Positions 48,246 through 56,714 of a stretch of DNA of 64,000 nucleotides are shown here, piece after piece. The notes beneath the pieces are model-generated. The model saw only the letters and a program-made list of their open reading frames with translations, made no database searches and was not told the DNA's origin. A program made the position numbers and the translations under genes. This DNA is from Burkholderiales bacterium PBB1. GTDB lineage: Bacteria; Pseudomonadota; Gammaproteobacteria; Burkholderiales; Burkholderiaceae_C. Location: positions 992,001-1,056,000 of the forward strand of contig NKIN01000001.1 of NCBI GenBank assembly GCA_002255905.1. Reading direction: 5' to 3'. Positions within the stretch are counted from its first letter, which is position 1, and each line of letters begins with the position of its first letter.

Positions 48246-49367
48246 ATGAGCCTCGCAGCCCAGATCCGAGCCGAGCCGGACCGACTGCTGCTCTCCGGGC
48301 ACTGGACGGCCGGCAGCGTTCAGCTCCTGGAGCGCCAGATCTCAAGTCTGCCCTCGACCGCAGCCACGGTCGACGGGCGCGGCATCGAGGCGCTCGACAC
48401 CGCCGGCGCGTGGATGCTGCAGCGCTTGCTGCTGCGTCTGGCAGAAGGTGGCGCAGGTGCGGATCAACCCGCAGTTCACGGCCTGTCCCCCGCGTTTTCG
48501 CGACTCCTCGATCTGGTGGGTCAACGCATCGCGGCACAGGCATCACGGCCCGCTGTTCCGGCAGCGAAGGCGCCGTCGTTCACGGGGCGGTTGGGACAGT
48601 CTTCAGCGGCCGTGTTCAGCGAAGCCAGCGCACTCCTGGCGTTCATCGGCGAAATCAGCCACGCCGTACTTCGGTGCCTGGCACACCCAGCGAGCATTCG
48701 CTGGCGGCCGATTCTCTTCAACATCCGCAGCGCCGGGGTGCAAGCGTTGCCCATCGTGGGGCTGCTGTCGTTCTTGCTCGGCGTCGTGGTCGCGTACCAG
48801 GGCGGCGAGCAGCTCAAGCCTTATGGCGCCAACATCTACATCGCCGATCTGCTCGGCGTGTCGATGCTGCGCGAGTTCGCACCGTTGATCACAGCGATCA
48901 TCATCGCTGGCCGTTCGGGTTCGGCCTATGCCGCACAGATCGGCACGATGTCCGTCACCGAAGAGATCGACGCGATGCGCACGCTGGGCATCCCGCCGCT
49001 GGAAATGCTGGTGCTGCCCAAGCTCGCAGCGCTGCTGATCGCGCTGCCGCTGCTCACCGTGTTTGCCGATGTGCTGGGTGTGCTGGGCGGCATGTGCATG
49101 GCCAGCGTGCAGCTCGGTGTGAGCTTCGTCGAGTTTGCCGATCGTTTCGGCAAGGCGGTCAGTCCGACCACGTTGCTGGTTGGTGTGGGCAAGGCGCCGG
49201 CGTTTGCTGCGGTCATCGTGGTGGTCGGCTGCTTTCAGGGCCTGCGCACCCATGGCGGCGCCGACAGCGTGGGCCGACAGACCACCCGCAGCGTTGTGCA
49301 AGCGATTTTTCTGGTGATCGTCGCCGACGCCCTGTTCTCGATCGCTTTCAGCACGTTGCACCTCTGA
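48246..49367 (+). CDS. MlaE-type lipid ABC transporter permease with N-terminal STAS domain
   Basis: A 373-residue protein. Residues 1-95 form a STAS-like domain (VDGRGIEALDTAGAWMLQRL), normally a separate MlaB protein in E. coli, here fused to the permease. The MlaE part begins near 115 and has VGLLSFLLGVVVAYQGGEQL, EFAPLITAIIIAGRSGSAYA and GTMSVTEEIDAMRTLGI. MCE-linked permeases move phospholipids between the inner and outer membrane. It is the first of four coupled genes. Confidence 0.93.
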   Translation: MSLAAQIRAEPDRLLLSGHWTAGSVQLLERQISSLPSTAATVDGRGIEALDTAGAWMLQRLLLRLAEGGAGADQPAVHGLSPAFSRLLDLVGQRIAAQASRPAVPAAKAPSFTGRLGQSSAAVFSEASALLAFIGEISHAVLRCLAHPASIRWRPILFNIRSAGVQALPIVGLLSFLLGVVVAYQGGEQLKPYGANIYIADLLGVSMLREFAPLITAIIIAGRSGSAYAAQIGTMSVTEEIDAMRTLGIPPLEMLVLPKLAALLIALPLLTVFADVLGVLGGMCMASVQLGVSFVEFADRFGKAVSPTTLLVGVGKAPAFAAVIVVVGCFQGLRTHGGADSVGRQTTRSVVQAIFLVIVADALFSIAFSTLHL

Positions 49368-49383
49368 ATTCGAGGGCCCGGAG

Positions 49384-50196
49384 ATGAGCGACAACGTCAT
49401 CGAGCTCAAGCAGATCACCACGCGCTTTGGTGATCATGTCGTGCATGCGGGCATCGACCTCGAGGTCAAGCGTGCCGAAGTGTTTGCGTTGGTGGGTGGC
49501 AGCGGTTCCGGCAAGTCGACGCTGCTGCGCGAAATGATCCTGCTCCAACGCCCCGACGCTGGCTTGATCCGCCTTCTGGGCATCGATCTGATGGACATCA
49601 ACGAAGCCGATGCGCAGCACTTGCGCCAGCGCTGGGGCGTGTTGTTCCAGCATGGGGGCTTGTTCGGCTCGCTCACGGTGCTGGAAAACGTCGGTCTGCC
49701 GTTGCGCGAGCACACGGATCTCGACGACGCGCTGATCGACGACATCGCCGCCTGGAAGATCGAAATGACCGGTCTCGCACCCGAGGTCGGCGCGCAGTAC
49801 CCGTCGGAGCTGAGCGGCGGCATGCTCAAGCGCGCATCGCTCGCCCGCGCACTGGCGCTCGACCCCGAACTGCTGTTTCTCGATGAACCCACAGCCGGAC
49901 TCGACCCCATCAGTGCCGGCGGCTTCGATGAACTGGTGCTGACGCTGCGAGCGCTGTTCGGCCTGACCATCGTCATGGTCACCCACGACCTGGACTTGCT
50001 GTGGCGCGTGTCGGATCGCGTGGCGGTGCTGGGCGAAGGGGTGGTGCAAGGCGTCGGTTCGATGGCCGAACTGTCTCGGATGCAGAGCCCATCGATCCGC
50101 TCGTACTTCGAGGGCCCGCGCGGAAGGGCCGCCCGACCGGTGGGCGAGATTCGAACTCAACGACATTCCGAGGAGCTCCCATCGAAACCAAGGTGA
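49384..50196 (+). CDS. MlaF-type lipid ABC transporter ATPase
   Basis: A 270-residue ATPase. Walker A is GGSGSGKSTLLR, the Q-loop FQHGGLFGSLTVLENVGLPL, signature LSGGMLKRASLARAL, Walker B LLFLDEPTAGLDP and H-loop MVTHD. The signature LSGGMLKR fits the MlaF branch. A C-terminal extension (PRGRAARPVGEIRTQRHSEE) runs into the start region of the MlaD-like gene. It energises the permease encoded before it. Confidence 0.94.
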   Translation: MSDNVIELKQITTRFGDHVVHAGIDLEVKRAEVFALVGGSGSGKSTLLREMILLQRPDAGLIRLLGIDLMDINEADAQHLRQRWGVLFQHGGLFGSLTVLENVGLPLREHTDLDDALIDDIAAWKIEMTGLAPEVGAQYPSELSGGMLKRASLARALALDPELLFLDEPTAGLDPISAGGFDELVLTLRALFGLTIVMVTHDLDLLWRVSDRVAVLGEGVVQGVGSMAELSRMQSPSIRSYFEGPRGRAARPVGEIRTQRHSEELPSKPR

Positions 50197-51155
50197 ACTA
50201 CACGCTGGTCGGCGCGTTCGTGTTGCTGCTGATGACGGCGCTCATCGCTGCAGCGCTGTGGCTGGCGTCGGGCGGGGCATTGCGCAAGCAGTACGACCTG
50301 TACATGGCGATCGAGGACGAGTCGGTGGCCGGGCTGAACACCAACGCGCCGGTCAAGTACAACGGTGTCGAAGTCGGGAAAGTGCGCGACATCGAACTCG
50401 ATCACTCGAATCCGGAACGGGTGCGGCTGCTGCTGGCGATCGAGCGCGGAACGCCCATCAAGGAAGACACGCTGGCGGTGCTGAAGACCCAGGGTCTCAC
50501 TGGCATCGCCTATGTCGAGCTCGGCGGCAGTACCGGTGCATCGCCACCGCTGCGGGCCGTCGACGGCGAGCCTTATCCCGTCATTCAGACCCGACCGTCG
50601 CTGAGCACCCGGCTGGAGAACGTGCTGACCACCGTGCTGACCAAGCTCGACCGCACGTCGAGCAACATCGATGCGATCCTCAGTGACGCCAACCGCGAAG
50701 CCGTCAGTCGCACACTGACCGACATGGCCGCAGTGTCGCAGGCAATCTCAGCTCGACGCGACAGCATTGACGCAGGCATCGTCAACGCCTCGCGAACGTT
50801 CGATCACATGGCGAAGGCCACGGCGCAGCTGGGCCCGCTGATCGAGCAGGTCGGCCGGAGTGCGCAGTCGATCGACCAGCTTGGTCAGGCGGCCACCAAG
50901 GCCAGCACGCAGGCGGGCGACACGGTAGAGGCGGTCGGCGCGGATGTGCAGCGATTCACTGCACAGACCTTGCCCGAGCTGCAGCGGCTACTGGCCGAAC
51001 TGAATGTGTTGTCGGCATCGTTGCGACGCCTCAGCGAGCAGACCGAACGCAACCCCTCCAGCTTGCTGCTCGGCCGCAGCCGGCTGCCGCCCGGCCCGGG
51101 TGAAACCTTGGAAGCTGGCGAATCTTCTGCCCCGATCGAAAGGCCCACCCGATGA
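50193..51155 (+). CDS. MlaD-type MCE domain lipid-binding protein
   Basis: A 320-residue protein from GTG at 50193, which overlaps the ATPase stop as GTGA. One membrane helix (LVGAFVLLLMTALIAAALWL) is followed by the MCE domain (ESVAGLNTNAPVKYNGVEVGK, ending KTQGLTGIAYVELGGS) and a long helical tail of about 180 residues rich in Ala/Gln. It should form the periplasmic ring or tunnel. The family-like start ETKVNYTLVG would begin at ATC 50181, which has AGGAG at ideal spacing; see findings. Confidence 0.9.
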   Translation: MNYTLVGAFVLLLMTALIAAALWLASGGALRKQYDLYMAIEDESVAGLNTNAPVKYNGVEVGKVRDIELDHSNPERVRLLLAIERGTPIKEDTLAVLKTQGLTGIAYVELGGSTGASPPLRAVDGEPYPVIQTRPSLSTRLENVLTTVLTKLDRTSSNIDAILSDANREAVSRTLTDMAAVSQAISARRDSIDAGIVNASRTFDHMAKATAQLGPLIEQVGRSAQSIDQLGQAATKASTQAGDTVEAVGADVQRFTAQTLPELQRLLAELNVLSASLRRLSEQTERNPSSLLLGRSRLPPGPGETLEAGESSAPIERPTR

Positions 51156-51847
51156 AGCATGTCTTGTCACGTTCGTGGGCTTGGAGTTCAGGGGCCGCGC
51201 TGTTGCTCGGCATGGTCGGGTGTGCTGGCTTGCTGCCGAAGCCGCCCATGGCGCCGATGGCTTACACGCTGGACGATCCGTTGACCAACGCAGCGCCGTC
51301 GCTTTTCCGTACGCCCGACAGCACCGCCGCTCAACTCACACTGGCCGTGCACGTGCCGAGGTCGGCGCCTGGTTATGACAGCGCTCGCATCGTCTACATC
51401 CGACAGGCACCGCGGCTGGACGCTTACGCCAACAGCGTTTGGGTGGACACGCCCGCACAGATGCTGACGCCAATGCTGGTCGCTGCGATGGAGTCGACGG
51501 GTGCGTTCGCGGCGGTCGTGGCCGCGCCCAGCTCTGCCCGCGCCGACATCGAACTGGACACGCAGATCCTGCGCCTCCAACACGACGTCGGGCCTTCACC
51601 AAGCCGTGCGCGCTTCACCTTGCGTTCGACCCTGGTCGACAGCCGGACACGCCGGGTGATCGCCAGCCAGGAGTTCGACGCATCGGTCGACAGCGCAACG
51701 GAGGACGCGCGTGGCGGTGTCGTTGCAGCGAACGAGGCTGTGCGCCAGGTGTTGGCGCAACTGGCTGTGCTGTGCGGTGATGCCCCGGCGTGCGGAAGAG
51801 CGCTGATCAACGAAAGAAAGGCCGAACGCAGCAGCGTTCGGCCCTGA
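51152..51847 (+). CDS. PqiC-like ABC transporter auxiliary lipoprotein
   Basis: A 231-residue lipoprotein. The signal ends in the lipobox LGMVGC, so cysteine 25 is probably lipidated. The mature part (YTLDDPLTNAAPS, VPRSAPGYDSARIVYIRQ, WVDTPAQMLTPMLVAAMEST) matches the ABC-type transport auxiliary (YmbA/PqiC) family. It should sit in the outer membrane and complete the MCE system. It overlaps the MlaD-like gene by four bases. Its last codons form a strong hairpin at 51820-51843. Confidence 0.9.
   Translation: MKHVLSRSWAWSSGAALLLGMVGCAGLLPKPPMAPMAYTLDDPLTNAAPSLFRTPDSTAAQLTLAVHVPRSAPGYDSARIVYIRQAPRLDAYANSVWVDTPAQMLTPMLVAAMESTGAFAAVVAAPSSARADIELDTQILRLQHDVGPSPSRARFTLRSTLVDSRTRRVIASQEFDASVDSATEDARGGVVAANEAVRQVLAQLAVLCGDAPACGRALINERKAERSSVRP
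51811..51843 (-). terminator. Hairpin terminator for the leftward SYLF gene, inside the lipoprotein 3' end
   Basis: GGCCGAACGC at 51820-51829 pairs perfectly with GCGTTCGGCC at 51834-51843 around AGCA. Read leftward the stem is followed by CTTTCTTTCG, a T-rich tail. A second small stem (TGCCGC/GCGGCA, 51853-51869) lies beside it. Confidence 0.65.
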
Positions 51848-51875
51848 TGTCTTGCCGCTCAGCGCGGCAGTGGAC

Positions 51876-52445
51876 TTACTTCGCCTTCTTGATGCGCGAG
51901 ATCTTGGTGCCTTCGATGCTCAGGCTGGCCATCAGACCAGTCTGGTCGAAGATGAAGGCGTAGGCGTCGTCCTTCAGCGTCGATGACGACAGGTTCTTCG
52001 CCATGCCTTCGCTGGCCACCACCACCGTCGGGCCCACACCGATTTCCCATCCCTTGGTGTCCTCGATGTATTTCACCGCTTTGGGGCTCATCAGAAACAC
52101 CACATAGCCATAAGACTCTGCACCGGCCTGCCAGCCCCAGGACGCCGACACGGAATTGAAGTAGCCGTTGAAGGTGCCGCCCTTGGTGAGCACGCCCTCA
52201 CCGTAGCTGCCGCCGAAGATCAAGCCGGCCTTGACGATCTTCGGAAACACCAGGATCGCCCGGGCGTTCTTGGACAGCGCCTCGGCCGTCGGGTTGGTCT
52301 TGTAAAGGGTCTGCAGCGCCTGGGCAGCATCCTTGTTCAGGTCTTCCGCGGTGGCTGCGTGAGCGATGGTGCCCATGGCGCCGAACGACAGAACCGTGGC
52401 GCTGGCGAGCATCGTCTTCAATGCGTTGCGTCGGATGATGGTCAT
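51876..52445 (-). CDS. SYLF (YSC84-like) lipid-binding domain protein, exported
   Basis: A 189-residue protein. An N-terminal signal (NALKTMLASATVLSFGAMGTIAHA) is followed by the SYLF domain: LSKNARAILVFPKIVKAG, GGSYGEGVL, ASWGWQAGAESYGYVVFLM and GPTVVVASEG. SYLF proteins bind phosphoinositides in eukaryotes; bacterial ones are poorly known periplasmic or outer-membrane proteins. It converges on the lipid-transport operon, but no functional link is shown. Confidence 0.93.
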   Translation of the reverse strand: MTIIRRNALKTMLASATVLSFGAMGTIAHAATAEDLNKDAAQALQTLYKTNPTAEALSKNARAILVFPKIVKAGLIFGGSYGEGVLTKGGTFNGYFNSVSASWGWQAGAESYGYVVFLMSPKAVKYIEDTKGWEIGVGPTVVVASEGMAKNLSSSTLKDDAYAFIFDQTGLMASLSIEGTKISRIKKAK

Positions 52446-52623
52446 GGAGTTTCTCGAGAAGAGTGAGTCAAGACCTGAACATTACGTGCGCGGCGCTTTG
52501 TTCGCTGTGCGCCGGCATACACACTCGGTGTGCGCCAGCGCGCAGCGCTTGTGTAGGACGATGCCGGCAAACGCGTTGGCTGGGCTCACACTCATGGTTC
52601 AGACGGCCCGTCCAGGAGTACTC

Positions 52624-53376
52624 ATGCCAATCGCCTATGTCAGACACCTGACCAGCCGCCACCGAACGACACAGGCCAATCGCCACCTCGGCTTCACGCT
52701 GTGCTTCGTGGCGGGCGCCATCAATGCAGGCGGGTTTCTCGCGGTGCAGCAGTACACCTCGCACATGACAGGGATCGTCTCGTCGATGGCTGATCAGATC
52801 GCGCTCGGCGCGTACGACCTGGTCTGGGACGGCGCTGGCGGGCTGCTGTCGTTCCTGACCGGCGCGGCCTGTTCTGCAATGCTGGTCAACTACGCCCGCA
52901 GGCACCAGATGCACAGCGAATATGGCCTGCCGCTGCTGGTCGAGGCCTTGCTGCTGCTGTGCTTCGGTGTGATGGGGGCCTGGCTGTCGCACATCGAAGG
53001 CCTGTTCGTGCCGGCCACCGTGATGCTGCTTTGCTTCATCATGGGCTTGCAGAACGCGGTGATCACGAAGCTGTCGCACGCCGAGATCCGTACGACGCAC
53101 ATCACCGGCATCGTGACCGACATCGGCATCGAACTCGGCAAGTTGCTGTACTGGAACGGCAGCAGCGGGCCCGAACATCCCCCAGTGCGTGCCAATCATC
53201 AGCGGATCGCCATGCTGAGCGGGCTGGCCGGCTGCTTCTTCGTGGGCGGTGTGAGCGGCGCCATCGGCTTCAAGCACGTCGGTTACGTGTCGACACTGCC
53301 TCTGGCGATGCTCCTGGTCGTGCTGGCAGGTGTTCCCGCGATCGACGATCTGCGGGCCTGGCGACATCGCCGCTGA
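52624..53376 (+). CDS. YoaK/DUF1275 family membrane protein
   Basis: A 250-residue inner-membrane protein from ATG at 52624. It starts NRHLGFTLCFVAGAINAGGFLAVQQYTSHMTG split over the first helix; CFVAGAINAGGF and YTSHMTG are DUF1275 hallmarks. MGLQNAVITKLSHAEIRTTH and GIVTDIGIELGKLL also fit. About six helices are seen. Function unknown. Longer in-frame starts reach back to 52366 but overlap the divergent SYLF gene start. Confidence 0.9.
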   Translation: MPIAYVRHLTSRHRTTQANRHLGFTLCFVAGAINAGGFLAVQQYTSHMTGIVSSMADQIALGAYDLVWDGAGGLLSFLTGAACSAMLVNYARRHQMHSEYGLPLLVEALLLLCFGVMGAWLSHIEGLFVPATVMLLCFIMGLQNAVITKLSHAEIRTTHITGIVTDIGIELGKLLYWNGSSGPEHPPVRANHQRIAMLSGLAGCFFVGGVSGAIGFKHVGYVSTLPLAMLLVVLAGVPAIDDLRAWRHRR

Positions 53377-53397
53377 CGGCGCCCCGGGTCGAGGCGC

Positions 53398-53937
53398 TCA
53401 GCGAGGCGCTTGCGGCGCAGGCACCTCGTTGCGCACCGGCGGCAGTGATTTCAGGTACGCAAACATCGCCCGCAGGTCGGCATCGGTCAGCTGGCTCAGA
53501 GCCTGCCAAGGCATCGGCGGCAGGATGGGCCGGCCGCTGCCAGCGTGCTTGCCGTTCTTCATGGCAGCGACGAACTGATCCGCCGTCCACGGGCCCAGAC
53601 CCGTCTGCGCATCCGGTGTCAGGTTGATTGCATAGCTGACGCCCCACGGGCCATAGAACGCGGTGTTGCTGGCTGCTCCTCCCCAGACCCACGGGCCCTG
53701 CGGCACGGGAGGCGGGGGCAGCACGAGACCCTGAGGATGACCCGACATCCCCCGAGCGACATCCGGCTCGGGGCCCCTTGGCCCCAGCTTCATCGGCATG
53801 TGGCAATCGGCGCAACCCGAGCCATTCACCAAGTAGGCGCCGCGCGCAATGTCGGCCTTGGCGTCGGCATGGGCGGGCAGCGTGTACGGGGCGGTCAAGA
53901 GGGCCGCAGTCAAGGCAAGAGGGCGGTGTAGCTTCAT
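53398..53937 (-). CDS. Monoheme cytochrome c, periplasmic
   Basis: A 179-residue protein from ATG at 53937. A signal peptide (LALTAALLTAPYTLPAHA) precedes GAYLVNGSGCADCHMPM, a single CxxCH heme site. The C-terminal half has LGPWTADQFVAAMKNGKHAG and PMPWQALSQLTDADLRAMFA, typical of class I cytochromes linked to dehydrogenase subunits; the methionine ligand is probably in LPPMPW. No partner oxidoreductase lies nearby. Confidence 0.92.
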   Translation of the reverse strand: MKLHRPLALTAALLTAPYTLPAHADAKADIARGAYLVNGSGCADCHMPMKLGPRGPEPDVARGMSGHPQGLVLPPPPVPQGPWVWGGAASNTAFYGPWGVSYAINLTPDAQTGLGPWTADQFVAAMKNGKHAGSGRPILPPMPWQALSQLTDADLRAMFAYLKSLPPVRNEVPAPQAPR

Positions 53938-54196
53938 GGTGTTTGCAAGAAGTTGAGCGATCCTTGATGTGTGGGCACGACGGCACCCTGTGGCCCGGAG
54001 TGTCGGGCAGGCTGCGGGAGATCGGAATAAGGGAGATTGGCAGTTGGCAAAACCTGTACGAAGGATCCGCATGAAGGGCGTCCACGTTCGGTGATCGAGG
54101 GTGGTTGGGCCTCGCTGCAGACCCAGGCCTGTGCGGCATCAACCCGCGCTGGCGCTGATCTGCCATGCTTCGGTCTGCAACTCTGGGCACTGTTCC

Positions 54197-54661
54197 TTGT
54201 CACCCACCGAACTTCAGCAATTCCTGCATCGAAACGTGCCGCTGTCGCAGGCCATGCAGGTCGACGTCGACTCGATCGAGGCCGAGCGGCTGGTGCTGTC
54301 GGCACCGATGGCCCCCAACCAGAATCAACATGGCACTGTCTTTGGCGGCAGTGCAGCCACCCTCGGGGTGCTGGCGGCCTGGTCGCTGCTGCACACCCGG
54401 CTGACGCGGCAGGCGGTGCACTGCAAGCTGGTGGTTCAGCGCAGCGCGATGGAATACGAAGCACCGATGTCGGGCAGATTCACGGCCACTGCCACCTTGG
54501 GGCTTGACACCCACTGGGATCAGTTCTTGGCGACGTATCTCGCCCGCGGCAAGGCGCGGATTCAGGTGCAGGCGGTGTTGCAGTGCGCCGGCCAACGCGC
54601 TGGGCGGTTCAGTGGCGAGTTCGTCGCGGTTCGTGAAGGCGCAGTGACTGCCACACCATGA
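54197..54661 (+). CDS. YiiD C-terminal-type hotdog thioesterase
   Basis: A protein of about 154 residues; the best start by homology is the TTG at 54197 (SPTELQQFLHRNVPLSQAM), though the frame is open further upstream. Family features are LVLSAPMAPNQNQHGTVFGG and LGVLAAWSLLHTRL. It is a putative thioesterase of the YiiD_C family. The stop codon runs straight into a terminator hairpin. Confidence 0.82.
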   Translation: MSPTELQQFLHRNVPLSQAMQVDVDSIEAERLVLSAPMAPNQNQHGTVFGGSAATLGVLAAWSLLHTRLTRQAVHCKLVVQRSAMEYEAPMSGRFTATATLGLDTHWDQFLATYLARGKARIQVQAVLQCAGQRAGRFSGEFVAVREGAVTATP

Positions 54662-54689
54662 AAATCGCCGCGAACTTCGCGGCGATTTT
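54661..54689. terminator. Bidirectional terminator hairpin
   Basis: AAAATCGCCGCG at 54661-54672 pairs with CGCGGCGATTTT at 54678-54689. The A-run on one side and T-run on the other give a terminator readable from both directions, serving the thioesterase gene and the small leftward gene at 54733. Confidence 0.85.
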
Positions 54690-54732
54690 GTGATTCAAGA
54701 GCACAGAGCAGCCCACGGGCTGGCGGTGCCTC

Positions 54733-54843
54733 TCAGTCTTTCTTCTCCGGCACACCCAGACCATAGCGGCGCACGATGGACGCGCCCAGGATGTCGAAGA
54801 GTCGAGCCAGTTTGCGATCAAGTTCGGAAATGAAGTCGGACAT
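54733..54843 (-). CDS. Small protein of 36 residues, unknown
   Basis: A candidate from ATG at 54843: MSDFISELDRKLARLFDILG followed by ASIVRRYGLGVPEKKD. It is charged and helical, possibly amphipathic. It lies right before the bidirectional terminator, as expected for a real transcript end, but the ribosome site is weak. No family recognised. Confidence 0.45.
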   Translation of the reverse strand: MSDFISELDRKLARLFDILGASIVRRYGLGVPEKKD

Positions 54844-54940
54844 CGGGAGCCTGAAAAATGAAATGAAGACTTCGCAACGATAGCTGAGACAACTGAGGTC
54901 CCGCTGATCAAAGTCAATGAATCCACACGAGGAGGTCACC

Positions 54941-55303
54941 ATGAAGACGCCGATGGCTCAAAAACTCGCCCCGCCTTCCGATCCGGGCGAGGAGTACTTC
55001 GTTTCGCCTGAAAAACTGGTCAGTGGCAATCCAAGGCAAACGCTGTGGATGCAATACAGCGATCCCAGCGGCAAGTTCTTCACCGGCATCTGGCGCAGTG
55101 AACCTGGCGAGTGGCGGGTCTCCTACACAGAGGAGGAGTATTGCCAGATGATCGAGGGCGTGAGCCGCATCACCGGCGCCGATGGCCAGACGATCACGGT
55201 TCGCGCAGGCGACAGCTTTGTGATCCCCAGCGGGTTTGTCGGGACCTGGGAGGTCATTGATCGCACCACGAAGCGGTTTGTGATCTGCGAGCCTCCGACT
55301 TGA
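54941..55303 (+). CDS. Cupin-domain protein (DUF861/EutQ-like)
   Basis: A 120-residue protein from ATG at 54941, chosen because GAGGAGG lies just upstream. The small beta-barrel cupin shows FFTGIWRSEPGEWRVSYTEE, EEYCQMIEGVSRITGADG and GDSFVIPSGFVGTWEV. Cupins of this type bind small acids or sugars; the usual paired histidines are sparse here, so metal binding is doubtful. Single gene. Confidence 0.88.
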   Translation: MKTPMAQKLAPPSDPGEEYFVSPEKLVSGNPRQTLWMQYSDPSGKFFTGIWRSEPGEWRVSYTEEEYCQMIEGVSRITGADGQTITVRAGDSFVIPSGFVGTWEVIDRTTKRFVICEPPT

Positions 55304-55378
55304 AAGGCCAGAGGCGCCGAAATTCGCTGGCGCGACTGCGTCAAAGGGAACAACATCGACGCAGCAAGGAGACTGCCC

Positions 55379-55687
55379 ATGAAACCCGATGACACCCCCG
55401 AAAGTGGCCCGTTCGCCAAGTTGGTTGACGAACAACTCGAGCTCGCTGCGGCCCGGCTGCCGGCGCTGGAGCCAGCGGTAGCGCATCCCTCGCCGGTCGA
55501 TCACGAGGAGCGACGCGAGGCACACACCACACTTGAAGACGTGCTGCTCGGCAACGCCAGGCCCACGCCAGAGATGCTGGAGGAACTGGCGGCACTGGAC
55601 GCCGCTCCGGCTCTCAGCGACGAGGAGCTGGAGCGTCAAGCGCTGGCCGATGGCGGTGCCGACAACGATCCCACCACGCCCGAGTAG
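55379..55687 (+). CDS. Acidic protein of unknown function
   Basis: A 102-residue, strongly acidic, Ala/Glu/Pro-rich protein with AAGGAG upstream of the ATG. It has no signal peptide, membrane helix or recognised domain and is probably partly disordered. Codon bias matches its neighbours, which supports real coding. Confidence 0.6.
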   Translation: MKPDDTPESGPFAKLVDEQLELAAARLPALEPAVAHPSPVDHEERREAHTTLEDVLLGNARPTPEMLEELAALDAAPALSDEELERQALADGGADNDPTTPE

Positions 55688-55700
55688 CGCCTGCGCTGCA

Positions 55701-55706
55701 TAGAAT
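55701..55706 (+). promoter_or_regulatory. Candidate -10 box of yebC
   Basis: TAGAAT lies 28 bases before the yebC ATG, giving a leader of about 22 bases. The same hexamer precedes uvrD and the TusA-like gene. Confidence 0.4.
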
Positions 55707-55734
55707 TCGCGGCTATTCAACGGGAACGTCGGAC

Positions 55735-56445
55735 ATGGGCGCGCAGTGGAAAGCCAAGCACAAGGACCTCGCCGCCAATGCCAAAGGGCAGTTGTTCGGC
55801 AAACTGGCCAAGGACATCATGATCGCGGCCCGCCAGGGGCCTGATCCAGCCGCGAATTCACGTTTGCGGCTCGTCGTCGAGCAGGCACGCAAGGTCTCGA
55901 TGCCCAAGGACACGCTGGAGCGAGCCATCAAGAAGGGCGCAGGCCTGACCGGCGAGACGGTGCATTTCGAGCATGCGCTGTACGAGGGCTTCGCGCCGCA
56001 CCGCGTTCCTGTGATGGTCGAGTGCCTGACCGACAACGTGAACCGGGCTGCATCTGAAATGCGTGTGCTGTTTCGCAAGGGTCAGCTCGGTGCGTCGGGC
56101 TCGGTGGCCTGGGACTTCGACCACCTGGGCATGATCGAGGCCGAGCCGATCACCGCTGGTGCCGACCCGGAACTGGCGGCCATCGAGGCCGGTGCGCAGG
56201 ATTTCGAGTCGGGCGAAGATGGCAGCACCTTGTTTTTGACCGACCCGACCGATCTCGATCTCGTCAGCCGTGCGCTGCCCGCACAAGGGTTCACCGTGCT
56301 GTCGGCCAAGCTGGGCTACAAGCCCAAGAATCCCGTTTCGGCTGCGAATCTCAGCGCCGAGCAACTGGAAGAGGTCGAGGCCTTTCTGGCCGCACTGGAT
56401 GGCAACGAAGACGTCCAGAACGTCTATGCCGGACTGCAAGGCTGA
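55735..56445 (+). CDS. yebC: YebC/PmpR family protein
   Basis: A 236-residue protein. [20 protein letters not shown], the N-terminal helix bundle, then [20 protein letters not shown] and [19 protein letters not shown] mark the family. Members act as transcription regulators and as ribosome-associated factors that relieve stalling. The N-terminus reads MGAQWK, where YebC1 proteins have MAGHSKW, so it belongs to the YebC2-like (YeeN) branch. Confidence 0.93.
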   Translation: MGAQWKAKHKDLAANAKGQLFGKLAKDIMIAARQGPDPAANSRLRLVVEQARKVSMPKDTLERAIKKGAGLTGETVHFEHALYEGFAPHRVPVMVECLTDNVNRAASEMRVLFRKGQLGASGSVAWDFDHLGMIEAEPITAGADPELAAIEAGAQDFESGEDGSTLFLTDPTDLDLVSRALPAQGFTVLSAKLGYKPKNPVSAANLSAEQLEEVEAFLAALDGNEDVQNVYAGLQG

Positions 56446-56465
56446 GCACCATTCAACTCCCCACC

Positions 56466-56714
56466 ATGAACGACACCGTCACCAAACCCCCGCTGCCCGA
56501 CCACCTGTCGATCGACGCCCGCAGCCCGCATCACGTTGCAGCGATCTTCGAGCACGACGTCGGCATCCGCTTCAACGGCAAGGACCGCGGCGATGTCGAG
56601 GAGTACTGCATCAGCGAGGGCTGGATCAAGGTGCCCGCCGGCAAGGCGGTGGATCGCAAGGGGCAGCCCTTGCTGATCAAGCTGAAAGGCCGGGTCGAGG
56701 CCTACTATCGCTGA
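56466..56714 (+). CDS. DUF3297 family protein
   Basis: An 82-residue small protein. LPDHLSIDARSPHHVAAIFE and DVGIRFNGKDRGDVEEYC followed by SEGWIKVPAGKAVDRKG are typical of DUF3297, a glutathione-peroxidase-adjacent family of unknown function. It follows yebC by 20 bases. Its 3' end overlaps the converging MFS gene by ten bases. Confidence 0.9.
   Translation: MNDTVTKPPLPDHLSIDARSPHHVAAIFEHDVGIRFNGKDRGDVEEYCISEGWIKVPAGKAVDRKGQPLLIKLKGRVEAYYR

Noticed and set aside
47977-48546. A minus-strand frame upstream of the lipid permease
   Set aside because: Overlaps the STAS-permease coding start and has an Arg/Ala-rich composition with no domain.
52520-52532. CACAC-TCG-GTGTG palindrome before the DUF1275 gene
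   Set aside because: Too short and isolated to call a regulatory site.
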